Source of the DNA: JBKBMT01 sp046295655
GTDB taxonomy: Bacteria; Pseudomonadota; Alphaproteobacteria; Rhodobacterales; Rhodobacteraceae
DNA length: 55,599 nt
NCBI GenBank assembly: GCA_046295655.1
Contig: JBKBMT010000009.1
Location: forward strand, 1 to 55,599
Direction of reading: 5' to 3'
Program-made: the position numbers and the translations under genes
In this document: positions 8,441 to 16,576 of the stretch, piece after piece
Numbering within the stretch: the stretch's first letter is position 1
Layout of the letters: the number at the start of each line of letters is the position of its first letter
The notes under the pieces: model-generated
What the model was told of the DNA's origin: nothing
Seen by the model: only the letters and a program-made list of their open reading frames with translations
Databases searched by the model: none

Positions 8441-8515
8441 ATGCTGGAAGAGGTGTGGAAGCGGCACGGGGAAACCCGGCGCCGCTTTTTCATTTCGCTC
8501 GTGCGGGGTGCATGA
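8441..8515 (+). CDS. Possible 24-residue leader ORF before the GTA genes
   Basis: A short frame, ATG at 8441 to TGA at 8513-8515, coding MLEEVWKRHGETRRRFFISL and four more residues. It has no clear ribosome-binding site. However, its ATG falls where transcription from the TAGAGA box would begin, so the message could be leaderless. Most codons look like normal coding use. The frame runs through a terminator-like hairpin. It may be chance. Confidence 0.25.
   Translation: MLEEVWKRHGETRRRFFISLVRGA
8460..8490 (+). terminator. Terminator-like hairpin in the GTA leader
   Basis: Stem of six outer and four inner base pairs (8460-8470 with 8475-8486, small internal loop), a GAAA tetraloop, then five T at 8486-8490. 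It lies between the candidate promoter and g1, so it could stop or attenuate transcription of the whole cluster. Confidence 0.5.
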
Positions 8516-8536
8516 GAGGCAGGCGGCAATCGAGCC

Positions 8537-8866
8537 ATGACAATCCACACACCCGTCGGCGAAGGCGGGCTTCCGGGAGATGAGATCTCGGAGGCTCGGG
8601 AACTGTTTGACATCGCGGCGCAGATCATGCGGCGCGTCCTCGAGGAGATGCGGGCGGCGCCGGCGGAGTCGGCGCGCGAGCTTGCGACCTCGACCAAGGA
8701 CGTGCGCGACACGCTGAAGCTGCTGGTCGCGGAAAGGGCGAATCTTGAGAAACTTCGCGGAGACGCCGGAGCCCTGGGCGGGCCCGGCCGATACGACTTC
8801 GACGCGGCGCGCGACGAGATCGGGCGCCGTCTGGCTTGCCTCCGCGACGCCGGAGGCGGTGGATGA
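8537..8866 (+). CDS. GTA g1, small terminase subunit
   Basis: The protein has 109 residues, mostly helical, with a predicted coiled coil in the middle (about 40-75). By position and size it matches the first gene of RcGTA-type clusters, which codes for the small terminase that recruits DNA to the packaging motor. GTA versions lack site-specific recognition, which allows random host DNA to be packaged. Its 3' end overlaps the terminase large-subunit frame by about 120 bases if that gene starts at 8745. The identification rests mainly on gene order. Confidence 0.75.
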   Translation: MTIHTPVGEGGLPGDEISEARELFDIAAQIMRRVLEEMRAAPAESARELATSTKDVRDTLKLLVAERANLEKLRGDAGALGGPGRYDFDAARDEIGRRLACLRDAGGGG

Positions 8867-10157
8867 CTTCCTGGCCGGTCTGAGCGATCACGCGCTGTGC
8901 GCGCTGCCGTGGCTGTTCGAATTCTGGGCGCTGCCGCATCAGCTGCCGCCCGAGGGGGCATGGAAGACCTGGGTGATCATGGGCGGGCGTGGTGCGGGCA
9001 AGACCCGTGCCGGCGCCGAATGGGTGCGCGCCGAGGTCGAGGGATCGCGCCCCGAGGACCCCGGCCGCAGCCGGCGCGTGGCGCTGGTGGGCGAGACGAT
9101 CGACCAGGTGCGCGAGATCATGGTGTTCGGGGACAGCGGGATCCTGGCCTGTTCGCCGCCCGACCGCAGGCCGGTCTGGGAGGCGGGGCGGCGGCGGCTG
9201 GTCTGGCCGAACGGGGCGGTGGCGCAGGTCTTTTCGGCGCACGAGCCCGAGGCGTTGCGCGGGCCGCAGTTCGATGCCGCCTGGGTGGACGAGCTGGCCA
9301 AGTGGAAGCGGGCCGAGGAAGCCTGGGACATGTTGCAGTTCGCGCTGCGGCTGGGCAGCCATCCCCGGCAGGTGGTGACGACGACGCCGCGCAACGTGGG
9401 GGTTCTGAAGGCGATCCTGAGGAACCCCTCGACGGTGATCACCCATGCCCCTACGGCCGCGAACCGGGCCTATCTGGCCGCCTCGTTCCTGCAGGAGGTC
9501 GAGGAGCGCTATGGCGGGTCGCGGTTGGGCCGGCAGGAGCTGGAGGGGGTGCTGCTGGAGGATGTGGCGGGCGCGCTGTGGACCACCGCGATGATCGAGG
9601 CGGCCCGGGCCGAGGCGCCGGGGCGGCTGGACCGGGTGGTGGTGGCGGTCGATCCGCCGGCCACCGGACACGGGCGGTCGGACGAATGCGGCATCGTCGT
9701 CGCCGGGGTCGAGATGCGGGGCCCGCCGGGGGAATGGCGCGGCTATGTGCTGGAGGATGCCTCGGTTGCCGGCGCCTCGCCCGACGGCTGGGCGCGCGCG
9801 GTGGTGGCGGCAGCCGACCGGCACGGTGCCGACCGGGTGGTGGCCGAGGTCAACCAGGGCGGCGACATGGTGGCGAGCGTGCTGCGCCAAGTCGATGCGG
9901 CGCTGCCGCTGAAGCTGGTGCGGGCGAGCCGGGGCAAGGCGGTGCGGGCCGAGCCGGTGGCGGCGCTTTACGAGCAGGGGCGGGTGCGGCATCTGCGCGG
10001 GCTTGGCGCGCTGGAGGACCAGATGTGCCGCATGGCGGTGCAGGGCTATCAGGGGCCGGGCAGCCCGGACCGGCTGGATGCGCTGGTCTGGGCGCTGACC
10101 GATCTGATGATCGCTCCGGCCCACGCGGCCCGCGACCCGCGCATACGCGGGCTGTGA
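8745..10157 (+). CDS. GTA g2, large terminase subunit
   Basis: 470 residues from a TTG start at 8745. It is the packaging motor ATPase and nuclease. Walker A is GGRGAGKT (80-87), the Walker B region is WVDELAKW, and the C-terminal nuclease part begins near VVVAVDPPATG with acidic residues. The block FEFWALPHQLPPEG before Walker A is typical of GTA terminases. Only two starts are possible in frame: TTG at 8745, with GGAAAGGG about seven bases upstream, or GTG at 8859. The second would cut off the conserved WLASATPEA region, so I prefer 8745. The frame is intact. Confidence 0.92.
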   Translation: MRNFAETPEPWAGPADTTSTRRATRSGAVWLASATPEAVDDFLAGLSDHALCALPWLFEFWALPHQLPPEGAWKTWVIMGGRGAGKTRAGAEWVRAEVEGSRPEDPGRSRRVALVGETIDQVREIMVFGDSGILACSPPDRRPVWEAGRRRLVWPNGAVAQVFSAHEPEALRGPQFDAAWVDELAKWKRAEEAWDMLQFALRLGSHPRQVVTTTPRNVGVLKAILRNPSTVITHAPTAANRAYLAASFLQEVEERYGGSRLGRQELEGVLLEDVAGALWTTAMIEAARAEAPGRLDRVVVAVDPPATGHGRSDECGIVVAGVEMRGPPGEWRGYVLEDASVAGASPDGWARAVVAAADRHGADRVVAEVNQGGDMVASVLRQVDAALPLKLVRASRGKAVRAEPVAALYEQGRVRHLRGLGALEDQMCRMAVQGYQGPGSPDRLDALVWALTDLMIAPAHAARDPRIRGL

Positions 10158-10249
10158 CGCGCCCCCCGCGGGCGCCATTCCGACACGCAAGCTGACGGTC
10201 CGGCGGCCCCTGTGGCGGCCTGCCGGCGGATGGAACGAGGAGAGGGCGG

Positions 10250-11425
10250 ATGTTCGACTTTCTGCGGCGCGGGGCAGCGCCAGAGCCGCCGGAGGCCAAG
10301 GCCTCGGCCACCGGGGCGGTGATAGCCTTTCAGGGCGCGGGCCGCGCGGTCTGGAGTGCGCGGGACGCGGTGTCGCTGACCCGGACCGGGTTCCTGGGCA
10401 ATCCGGTGGGCTTCCGGGCGGTGAAGCTGATCGCCGAATCCGCCGCCGCCCTGCCGCTGGTGTTGCAGGACTGCGAACGGCGCTACGAGGCGCATCCGCT
10501 GCTGTCGCTGATCCGCCGGCCGAATCCGGTGCAGGGCAAGGCGGAACTGTTCGAGGCGGTCTATGGCCAGCTTCTGATGTCGGGAAACGCCTATCTGGAG
10601 GCAGTGCCGGGCAGCGGGCGGATGCCGGCGGAGCTGCATGTGCTGCGGTCCGACCGGATGAGCCTTGTGCCGGGGCGCGACGGCTGGCCTGTGGCCTATG
10701 ACTATGCCGTGGGCAATGCGAAGCACCGGTTCGACATGACCGGAGAGGTGCAGCCGATCTGCCATATCCGCGCCTTCCACCCGCAGGACGACCATTACGG
10801 GTTCTCGCCCATGCAGGCGGCGGCGACGGCGATCGACGTGCACACGAGTGCAAGCCGCTGGTCGAAGGCGCTGCTGGACAATGCCGCCCGGCCCTCGGGC
10901 GCGATCGTCTATCGCGGCGCGGACGGCAGCGGCAGCCTGTCGGGCGATCAGTACGACCGGCTGGTGGCCGAGATGGAGGCGCATCATCAGGGCGCCCGCA
11001 ATGCCGGGCGGCCGATGCTGCTGGAAGGGGGGCTGGACTGGAAGCCGATGGGCTTCAGCCCTTCGGACATGGAGTTCCACCGGACCAAGGAGGCGGCGGC
11101 GCGCGAGATCGCGACCGCCTTCGGGGTGCCGCCGATGCTGCTGGGCATTCCGGGCGACGCGACCTATGCGAACTATCAGGAGGCCAACCGCGCCTTCTTC
11201 CGGCTGACGGTGCTGCCGCTGGTGGCCAAGGTGACGGCGGCGGTCGGGCACTGGCTGTCGGGCTTCACCGGCGAGGCGGTGGACCTGAAGCCCGATCTTG
11301 ACCAGGTTCCCGCGCTCGCGGTCGAGCGCGAGGCACAATGGGCACGGGTCGGGGCCGCCGATTTCCTGACCCCGGCCGAGAAGCGCGCGATCCTCGGCCT
11401 GCCGCCGCTGGTCGATCCGGCATGA
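10250..11425 (+). CDS. GTA g3, portal protein
   Basis: The protein has 391 residues and belongs to the HK97-type portal family (phage_portal). Recognisable blocks are GFRAVKLIAESAAALPL near the N terminus, LLMSGNAYLE, and the C-terminal ATAFGVPPMLLGIPGDATYANYQEANRAFF. The portal is the 12-part ring through which DNA enters and leaves the head. A 92-base gap without gene separates it from g2. It shares an ATGA overlap with the next gene. It starts after GAGGAGAGGGCGG. Confidence 0.95.
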   Translation: MFDFLRRGAAPEPPEAKASATGAVIAFQGAGRAVWSARDAVSLTRTGFLGNPVGFRAVKLIAESAAALPLVLQDCERRYEAHPLLSLIRRPNPVQGKAELFEAVYGQLLMSGNAYLEAVPGSGRMPAELHVLRSDRMSLVPGRDGWPVAYDYAVGNAKHRFDMTGEVQPICHIRAFHPQDDHYGFSPMQAAATAIDVHTSASRWSKALLDNAARPSGAIVYRGADGSGSLSGDQYDRLVAEMEAHHQGARNAGRPMLLEGGLDWKPMGFSPSDMEFHRTKEAAAREIATAFGVPPMLLGIPGDATYANYQEANRAFFRLTVLPLVAKVTAAVGHWLSGFTGEAVDLKPDLDQVPALAVEREAQWARVGAADFLTPAEKRAILGLPPLVDPA

Positions 11426-11667
11426 GCACGCGGCGGGGCGGGACCGGATCGCGCTTTCTCTACGACAGTTTCGACGCCGCCGCGGCCCGGATCGAGGCCA
11501 ACGAGCGCGTGGCCGAGGAGCGCTGGGTCGCGCTGGAGCGGCGGCTGGCGCAGATCGACGGGGCGCTGGAGCGGCTGGAGCGGCGCATCTGGCTGGGGGT
11601 CTACGGGGTGGCGGCCTTCCTGCTGGCGCAGGGGGCGGAGGCGATCCTGAAGGCGACGCTGAAATGA
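11422..11667 (+). CDS. GTA g3.5, small head-formation protein
   Basis: The protein has 81 residues. The first half is a charged helix with heptad-like spacing (AARIEANERVAEERWVALER), and the end is a membrane-like helix (about 58-76). A gene of this kind sits between portal and protease in RcGTA-type clusters. Its exact job in head formation is not settled. It begins with an ATGA overlap on g3, so the two are translation-coupled. Confidence 0.75.
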   Translation: MSTRRGGTGSRFLYDSFDAAAARIEANERVAEERWVALERRLAQIDGALERLERRIWLGVYGVAAFLLAQGAEAILKATLK

Positions 11668-11676
11668 GGAGGCAGG

Positions 11677-12234
11677 ATGGAACGGGATGACGGGGCCGGG
11701 CTGGAACACAAGTTCCATCGGCCGGGCACGGGGCTGAGCCTTGGCGAGGGGTTGGCGATCCGCGGCCACGCCTCGCTGTTCGGGGTGCCGGACCAGGGCG
11801 GCGACGTGGTGCTGCCCGGCGCCTATGCGGCAAGCCTGAAGGCGCTGCGCGCGGCAGGCCGGCAGGTGAGGATGCTGTGGCAGCACGACCCCGCCCAGCC
11901 GATCGGCATCTGGGATCGGGTCGAGGAGGACGAGCGCGGGCTCTATGTCGAGGGTCGGCTCTTGCCCGAGGTGGCGCGGGCGCGCGAGGCGGCGGCGCTG
12001 ATCGGTGCGGGGGCACTGGACGGGTTGTCGATCGGCTATCGGACCCGCAGGGCCGAGCGCGACCAGAAGGGCCGCCGGCTTCTGGCCGAGATCGAGTTGT
12101 GGGAGGTGTCGCTGGTCACCTTCCCGATGCTGCCTTCGGCCCGGGTGCAGGCCAAGGCGGAGGCGGGGCCGGGCATCCTGGCGCTGCTGACGGCGGCCTT
12201 CGCAGAGGCGCGGGCCGGACTTTCGGGGCGGTAG
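11677..12234 (+). CDS. GTA g4, prohead protease
   Basis: The protein has 185 residues and belongs to the HK97-type prohead protease family (U35). Likely catalytic residues are His70 in MLWQHD and Ser118 in GLSIGYRT, the usual family pattern. It cleaves the scaffold part from the capsid protein during head maturation. It lies directly before the capsid gene, as in HK97-type phages. The start follows GAGGAGG (11667-11672). Confidence 0.93.
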   Translation: MERDDGAGLEHKFHRPGTGLSLGEGLAIRGHASLFGVPDQGGDVVLPGAYAASLKALRAAGRQVRMLWQHDPAQPIGIWDRVEEDERGLYVEGRLLPEVARAREAAALIGAGALDGLSIGYRTRRAERDQKGRRLLAEIELWEVSLVTFPMLPSARVQAKAEAGPGILALLTAAFAEARAGLSGR

Positions 12235-12258
12235 CCCGACAATCGGAGAGGTGAGACG

Positions 12259-13425
12259 ATGACCGAGAACGCAGCGCCCACGGGCGGTGCGGAAGCCCGC
12301 GCTGTTGCCGGGTTTCTGTCCGAATTCAAGGGCTTTCAGGACGACATCAAGGCAAGGCTTCAACGGCAGGATGAACGCATGATGATGCTGGATCGCAAGA
12401 ATGCGGGCTTTGCCCGCCCCGCCCTTTCCACTGCGGCCGATACGGTCGCCCCTCATGCCAGGGCCTTCGACGCCTATCTGCGCCGGGGCGACGAGGAGGC
12501 GTTGCGCGGGCTGGTGCTGGAGGGCAAGGGCCTGAACACGGCGATCAACAGCGAGGGCGGTTTCCTGGTCGATCCGCAGACGTCCGACACGATCCGCGCC
12601 GTGCTGACCTCGACCGCCTCGCTGCGGCGGGTGGCCAATGTGGTGCAGGTGGAGGCGACCTCGTTCGACGTGCTGGTGGATCGTGGCGACGTCGGCCATG
12701 GCTGGGGCAACGAGGCCAGCGCCGTGACCGAGACCGGGACTGCGGCGATCGAGCGCATCTCGATCCCGCTGCACGAGCTGAACGCGATGCCCAAGGCGAG
12801 CCAGCGGTTGCTGGACGACAGCGCCTTCGACATCGAGGGCTGGCTGGCGGGCCGGATCGCCGACCGGTTCGCCCGCGCCGAGGCCATGGCCTTCGTCTCG
12901 GGTGACGGGGTGGACAAACCGCGTGGGTTCCTGAGCCATCCGAAGGTGGCCGAGAGCGCGTGGAGCTGGGGCAGCCTCGGCTATGTGGCGACCGGTGCGG
13001 CAGGCGATTTCAACGCCACGGCCCCTGCGGATGCGATCGTGGATCTGGTCTATGCGCTGGATGCCACCTATCGCGCCAACGGCACCTTCGTGATGAACTC
13101 CAAGACCGCGGGCGCGGTGCGCAAGATGAAGGATGCCGATGGCCGCTTCCTGTGGTCGGACGGTCTGGCGGCGGGCGAGCCGGCGCGGCTGATGGGCTAT
13201 CCGGTGCTGGTGGCCGAGGACATGCCCGACATCGGCGCCGGCGCCTATGCAATCGCCTTCGGCGACTTCCGCGCCGGCTATACCGTCGCGGAACGTCCCG
13301 ACCTGCGGGTGCTGCGCGATCCCTTCAGCGCCAAGCCGCATGTGCTGTTCTACGCGACCAAGCGTGTCGGCGGCGATGTGAGCGATTTCGCGGCGATCAA
13401 GCTGCTGCGCTTCGCGGTGTCCTGA
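12259..13425 (+). CDS. GTA g5, major capsid protein
   Basis: The protein has 388 residues and the HK97 fold. Residues 1-70 are a helical scaffold (delta) region with coiled-coil character, expected to be cut off by the g4 protease. The shell domain begins around GLNTAINSEGGFLVDPQTS (about 93-111) and contains the family patterns RRVANVVQVEAT and MGYPVLVAEDMPDI. It builds the small GTA head. A GC hairpin follows the gene and may protect its mRNA. Confidence 0.96.
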   Translation: MTENAAPTGGAEARAVAGFLSEFKGFQDDIKARLQRQDERMMMLDRKNAGFARPALSTAADTVAPHARAFDAYLRRGDEEALRGLVLEGKGLNTAINSEGGFLVDPQTSDTIRAVLTSTASLRRVANVVQVEATSFDVLVDRGDVGHGWGNEASAVTETGTAAIERISIPLHELNAMPKASQRLLDDSAFDIEGWLAGRIADRFARAEAMAFVSGDGVDKPRGFLSHPKVAESAWSWGSLGYVATGAAGDFNATAPADAIVDLVYALDATYRANGTFVMNSKTAGAVRKMKDADGRFLWSDGLAAGEPARLMGYPVLVAEDMPDIGAGAYAIAFGDFRAGYTVAERPDLRVLRDPFSAKPHVLFYATKRVGGDVSDFAAIKLLRFAVS

Positions 13426-13443
13426 CCGGCGCCGCGACGGGCG

Positions 13444-13463
13444 GGCCGGGGGGTACCCCGGCC
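13444..13463 (+). other. Hairpin after the capsid gene
   Basis: Perfect 8-bp GC stem (13444-13451 with 13456-13463) with a GGTA loop and no T run. In the 140 bases between g5 and g6 it may slow RNA decay or reduce read-through, which would favour capsid protein over the genes after it. Confidence 0.45.
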
Positions 13464-13566
13464 GGCGGGGCGCGTGCCGGCAAGCCCGGCGCCTTCCAGC
13501 AGTTCCCTCCGTCCGAGCGGCGCGGGGCGGTGCGCGCCCCGGAGGAGGGTTTTCGTGGAGAACGGG

Positions 13567-14166
13567 ATGATGCTGACCGAACAGACCGGGGTGCCCGATG
13601 CGGCGCTGCCGGTGCAGGCCATGCGGGACCATCTGCGGCTTGGGTCCGGCTTTGCCGATGCGGGGGCGCAGGATGCGCTGGTGCTGGCGTATCTGCGGGC
13701 CGCGCTGGCGGCCGTGGAGGGGCGGATCGGCAAGGCGCTGTTCGCCCGACGCTTCCTGTGGACGCTGGCCGACTGGCGCACGCCGGGCGGGCAGCCCCTG
13801 CCGGTTGCGCCGGTGGTCGAGGTGGTCTCGGTCGCGCTCGTGGATCGGCACGGGGTGGCGGCCGAGCTGGCGCCGGATGCCTGGCGGCTGGAGCGCGATC
13901 TGCACCGGCCGCGGCTGCGGCCGCGGGGCGTGGCGTTGCCGCCGGCGCCGACCGGGGGGCGCATCGAGGTGACCTTCGATGCCGGCTTCGGGGCGGACTG
14001 GGCCGACGTGCCGGCCGACCTGCGGCAGGCGGTGCTGATGCTGGGGGCCCATTACCACGAGTTCCGCCACGATGCGGCCGGCGCGACCGGGGCGATGCCC
14101 TTCGGCGTCTCGGCCCTGGTCGAGCGGTGGCGGACGGTCCGGGTGCTGGCGGGGGGCGGGCGATGA
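13567..14166 (+). CDS. GTA g6, head-tail connector (adaptor)
   Basis: 199 residues from the ATG at 13567. It resembles the phage gp6-like/phiE125 gp8 head-tail connector family: an N-terminal helical part (AMRDHLRLGSGFAD) and a C-terminal YHEFRHDA helix. It forms the ring below the portal. The start is not certain. GTG at 13555 has a stronger site (GGAGGAGG, 13541-13548) and would add four residues, and ATG at 13570 is also possible. It ends in an ATGA overlap with g7. Confidence 0.85.
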   Translation: MMLTEQTGVPDAALPVQAMRDHLRLGSGFADAGAQDALVLAYLRAALAAVEGRIGKALFARRFLWTLADWRTPGGQPLPVAPVVEVVSVALVDRHGVAAELAPDAWRLERDLHRPRLRPRGVALPPAPTGGRIEVTFDAGFGADWADVPADLRQAVLMLGAHYHEFRHDAAGATGAMPFGVSALVERWRTVRVLAGGGR

Positions 14167-14501
14167 GCGTGCCGCGGCTGGGGGTTCCGCTTGTTCTGGA
14201 GGCGCCGCTTGCCAGTCCCGACGGCAAGGGCGGGCAGGCGAAGGTCTGGCAGGCGCTGGGCACGCTCTGGGCCGATCTGGTCGCCGGAGCGGGGCGCGAG
14301 GTGGTGCGCGAGGCCTTGCCCGAAGGCGCGGTGGTGTGGCGGATCACGGTGCGCGCGGCGCCGGTCGGGGCGCCGTCGCGGCCGCGGGCCGGACAGCGGT
14401 TCCGGCTGGGGCTGCGGCTGTTCCCGATCCTGGCGGTGGCCGAGACCGGGCCCGAAGGCCGGTATCTGGTGTGTCACGCGCGCGAGGAGGAGCCGGCATG
14501 A
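14163..14501 (+). CDS. GTA g7, head-tail joining (stopper) protein
   Basis: The protein has 112 residues and is beta-rich with no transmembrane segment. It matches the phage head-tail joining family in size and pattern (KVWQALGTLWADL, then LPEGAVVWRITVRAAP and GQRFRLGLRLFPI). In RcGTA it is the stopper that closes the neck after packaging. It overlaps g6 by four bases and g8 by four bases. Confidence 0.85.
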   Translation: MSVPRLGVPLVLEAPLASPDGKGGQAKVWQALGTLWADLVAGAGREVVREALPEGAVVWRITVRAAPVGAPSRPRAGQRFRLGLRLFPILAVAETGPEGRYLVCHAREEEPA

Positions 14502-14896
14502 GCTATGGCGCTTCGGCTGCCTTGCAGGCGGCGATCTATCAGCGGTTGACGGCGACGGCGGCGCTGGACGGGGTGCCGGTGCACGATGCGCTGCCGCCCG
14601 GCACCGCGCCGGAGACCTATGTCCTGATCGGCCCGGAGGAGGCGAGCGATGCCTCGGACCGGACCGGGGGCGGGGCCGAGCACCGGTTCGCCGTCGCGGT
14701 GGTCAGCCGTGCGGCGGGTTTCGCCGATGCCAAGGCGCTTGCCGTCGCGGTGTCGGATGCGCTGACCGGGGCCGAACTGGTTCTGTCGCGCGGGCGGCTT
14801 GTGGGGCTGTGGTTCCTGAAGGCCAAGGCGCAGCGGCTGGAGGGCGGCGCGCTGCGGCGCATCGACCTGACCTTCCGCGCCCGGGTCGAGGTCTGA
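14498..14896 (+). CDS. GTA g8, tail terminator (DUF3168)
   Basis: The protein has 132 residues and fits the DUF3168 tail-terminator family: the ALQAAIYQRLTA N-terminal helix, VHDALPPGTAPETYVLIGPE, and the C-terminal RIDLTFRARVEV strand. It caps the tail tube where it meets the neck. It starts inside the end of g7 (ATGA overlap). The 78 bases after it, before g9, are AT-richer than the surroundings and hold no gene. Confidence 0.88.
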   Translation: MSYGASAALQAAIYQRLTATAALDGVPVHDALPPGTAPETYVLIGPEEASDASDRTGGGAEHRFAVAVVSRAAGFADAKALAVAVSDALTGAELVLSRGRLVGLWFLKAKAQRLEGGALRRIDLTFRARVEV

Positions 14897-14974
14897 ACGG
14901 CTTTCACATTTGCAACATCTCCGGTCGATCCACGGAATGGATCTGACCCTTTCCTTCAATAACCGGAGATCGCC

Positions 14975-15388
14975 ATGGCTGTGCAGAGCGGCAAGGACCT
15001 TCTGCTGAAGGTCGACCTGACCAACGACGGGAATTTCGAGACGGTCGCGGGTCTGCGCGCGACGCGGATCAGCTTCAACGCCGAGACGGTGGATGTGACG
15101 AGCCTCGACAGCGCCGGCGGCTGGCGCGAGCTGCTGGCCGGGGCCGGGGTGAAAAGCGCCTCGATCTCGGGTTCGGGCGTGTTCCGCGACGAAAGCACGG
15201 ACGCGCGGGCGCGGCAGATCTTCTTTGACGGCGAGACGCCGGATTTCCAGGTGGTGATCCCGTCCTTCGGCGTGGTCCAGGGGCCGTTCCAGATCACCTC
15301 GATCGACTATGCCGGCAGCCACAACGGCGAGGCGACCTATGAGCTGAGCCTCGCCTCGGCCGGGGCGCTGAGCTTCACGGCGCTCTGA
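14975..15388 (+). CDS. GTA g9, major tail (tube) protein
   Basis: The protein has 137 residues and is of the TP901-1-type major tail family. Typical blocks are GKDLLLKVDLTNDGNFETVAG, RISFNAETVDVTS and the C-terminal YELSLASAGALSFTAL. It forms the tail tube. The start has a CGGAG site six bases upstream. It overlaps g10 by one base (TGATG). Confidence 0.95.
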   Translation: MAVQSGKDLLLKVDLTNDGNFETVAGLRATRISFNAETVDVTSLDSAGGWRELLAGAGVKSASISGSGVFRDESTDARARQIFFDGETPDFQVVIPSFGVVQGPFQITSIDYAGSHNGEATYELSLASAGALSFTAL

Positions 15389-15735
15389 TGGTCAATCCGC
15401 ATGCGGGCGAGGTGGCGGTGCTGCTGGACGGGCAGCGGCATGTCTGCCGGCTGACACTGGGCGCGCTGGCCGAACTGGAGGCGGCGCTGGAGACCGGCGG
15501 GCTGATCGATCTGGTCGAGCGGTTCGAGGCCGGCCGTTTCTCAAGCCGCGACGTGCTGGCGTTGCTGGTCGCCGGCCTGCGCGGCGGCGGCTGGCAGGGC
15601 ACGGCCGCAGATCTGCGCACCGTCGAGGTGGGCGGCGGGCCGATCGAGGCCGCGCGCGTCGCGGCGCTGCTGCTGGCGCGCGCCTTCGCCCTGCCCGGGG
15701 AGGCGCCGTGCGGCGGTTCGACTGGGCGGGGCTGA
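15388..15735 (+). CDS. GTA g10, tail assembly chaperone (GTA-gp10 family)
   Basis: The protein has 115 residues. It contains the pattern LTLGALAELEAALE followed by the DVLALLVAGLR and AARVAALLLARAF helices seen in the GTA gp10/tail assembly chaperone family. It probably helps tape measure and tube assembly. Its end overlaps the next small gene by 28 bases, an arrangement that recalls the frameshifted chaperone pairs of phages, but here the second gene has its own start. Confidence 0.8.
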   Translation: MVNPHAGEVAVLLDGQRHVCRLTLGALAELEAALETGGLIDLVERFEAGRFSSRDVLALLVAGLRGGGWQGTAADLRTVEVGGGPIEAARVAALLLARAFALPGEAPCGGSTGRG

Positions 15736-15959
15736 TGCGGGCCGGCATGGGCCGGCGCGAGGCGGGCGGGCTTGGTCTGCTGCCGCAGGATTTCTGGGCG
15801 CTGACGCCGGGCGAGCTGCGGCTGATGCTGGGGATCGAGGCGGCGGAAGCGCCGCTGGACCGGGGGGCGCTGGCGGCGCTGATGCGGGCCTTCCCGGATG
15901 GCAATGGAGGCGGGGATGGCGGATCTGGAGAGCCTGGCCGAACAGGTGGCGGCGCTTGA
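15708..15959 (+). CDS. GTA g10.1, small tail assembly protein
   Basis: 83 residues from a GTG start at 15708 with GGGGAGG upstream. It belongs to a small-protein family found between g10 and g11 in Rhodobacterales clusters (RFDWAGLMRAG, GLLPQDFWALTPGELRLML). The role is probably tail assembly, by analogy with the second chaperone of phages. It overlaps g10 at the front and g11 at the back by 44 bases. Confidence 0.75.
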   Translation: MRRFDWAGLMRAGMGRREAGGLGLLPQDFWALTPGELRLMLGIEAAEAPLDRGALAALMRAFPDGNGGGDGGSGEPGRTGGGA

Positions 15960-16572
15960 GGCTAGTCTGGCCGGCGCCGGGGCGATGGCAGGCGCCTTCG
16001 ACGGCGAGCTGCGGCGGATGCGCGAGAGCCTGGTGTTCACCGGGCGCGAGGTCAATGTGCTGGCGACCGGCATCGGCGGCGGGCTCCGGCGGGCCTTCGA
16101 CGGGCTGGTGTTCGACGGGGTCAAGCTGTCGGACGCGCTGCGCCAGGTGGCGCGCAGCATGGTGGACACGGTCTACAACATCGCCATGCGGCCGGTGCAG
16201 AACGCGCTGGGCGGGGCGGTGGCGGGCGGATTGCAGGCGGTTCTGGGCGGGCTGATGCCGTTCGAGAAGGGCGGCGCCTTCAGCCAGGGGCGGGTGATGC
16301 CCTTTGCCCAGGGCGGCGTCGTCACGTCGCCGGTGATGTTTCCGATGCGCGGCGGACGGGGCCTGATGGGCGAGGCGGGGCCCGAGGCGATCCTGCCGCT
16401 GGCGCGCGGTCCCGACGGGCGGCTGGGCGTGCAGGCCGGCGGCGCGGGCGGACGGCCGGTGAATGTGGTGATGAACATCCGGACCGCGGATGTCGAGGGG
16501 TTCCGGCGCAGCCAGAGCCAGATCGCCGCGCAGGTGAGCCGGGCGCTGGCCCGCGGCCAAAGGAACGGGTGA
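15916..16572 (+). CDS. GTA g11, tail tape measure protein
   Basis: 218 residues. The N-terminal half is helical and the rest holds hydrophobic helices and glycine-rich repeats (FEKGGAFSQGRVMPFAQGG), followed by GLMGEAGPEAILPLARGPDG, a common tape-measure end. It sets tail length and is small, as expected for short GTA tails. I chose ATG 15916 because GGAGG (15906-15910) is well placed before it. ATGs at 15898 and 15904 are also in frame. Confidence 0.88.
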   Translation: MADLESLAEQVAALEASLAGAGAMAGAFDGELRRMRESLVFTGREVNVLATGIGGGLRRAFDGLVFDGVKLSDALRQVARSMVDTVYNIAMRPVQNALGGAVAGGLQAVLGGLMPFEKGGAFSQGRVMPFAQGGVVTSPVMFPMRGGRGLMGEAGPEAILPLARGPDGRLGVQAGGAGGRPVNVVMNIRTADVEGFRRSQSQIAAQVSRALARGQRNG

Positions 16573-16576
16573 GGCG

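Noticed and set aside
8625..10853. A 742-residue open frame on the minus strand over the terminase and portal genes.
   Set aside because: Composition is Pro/Arg/Ala-rich with no domain. It is antisense to well-supported GTA genes.
13426..13566. A separate gene between g5 and g6.
   Set aside because: The upstream part of the open frame has a composition unlike a protein, and the true g6 start is near 13555-13570.
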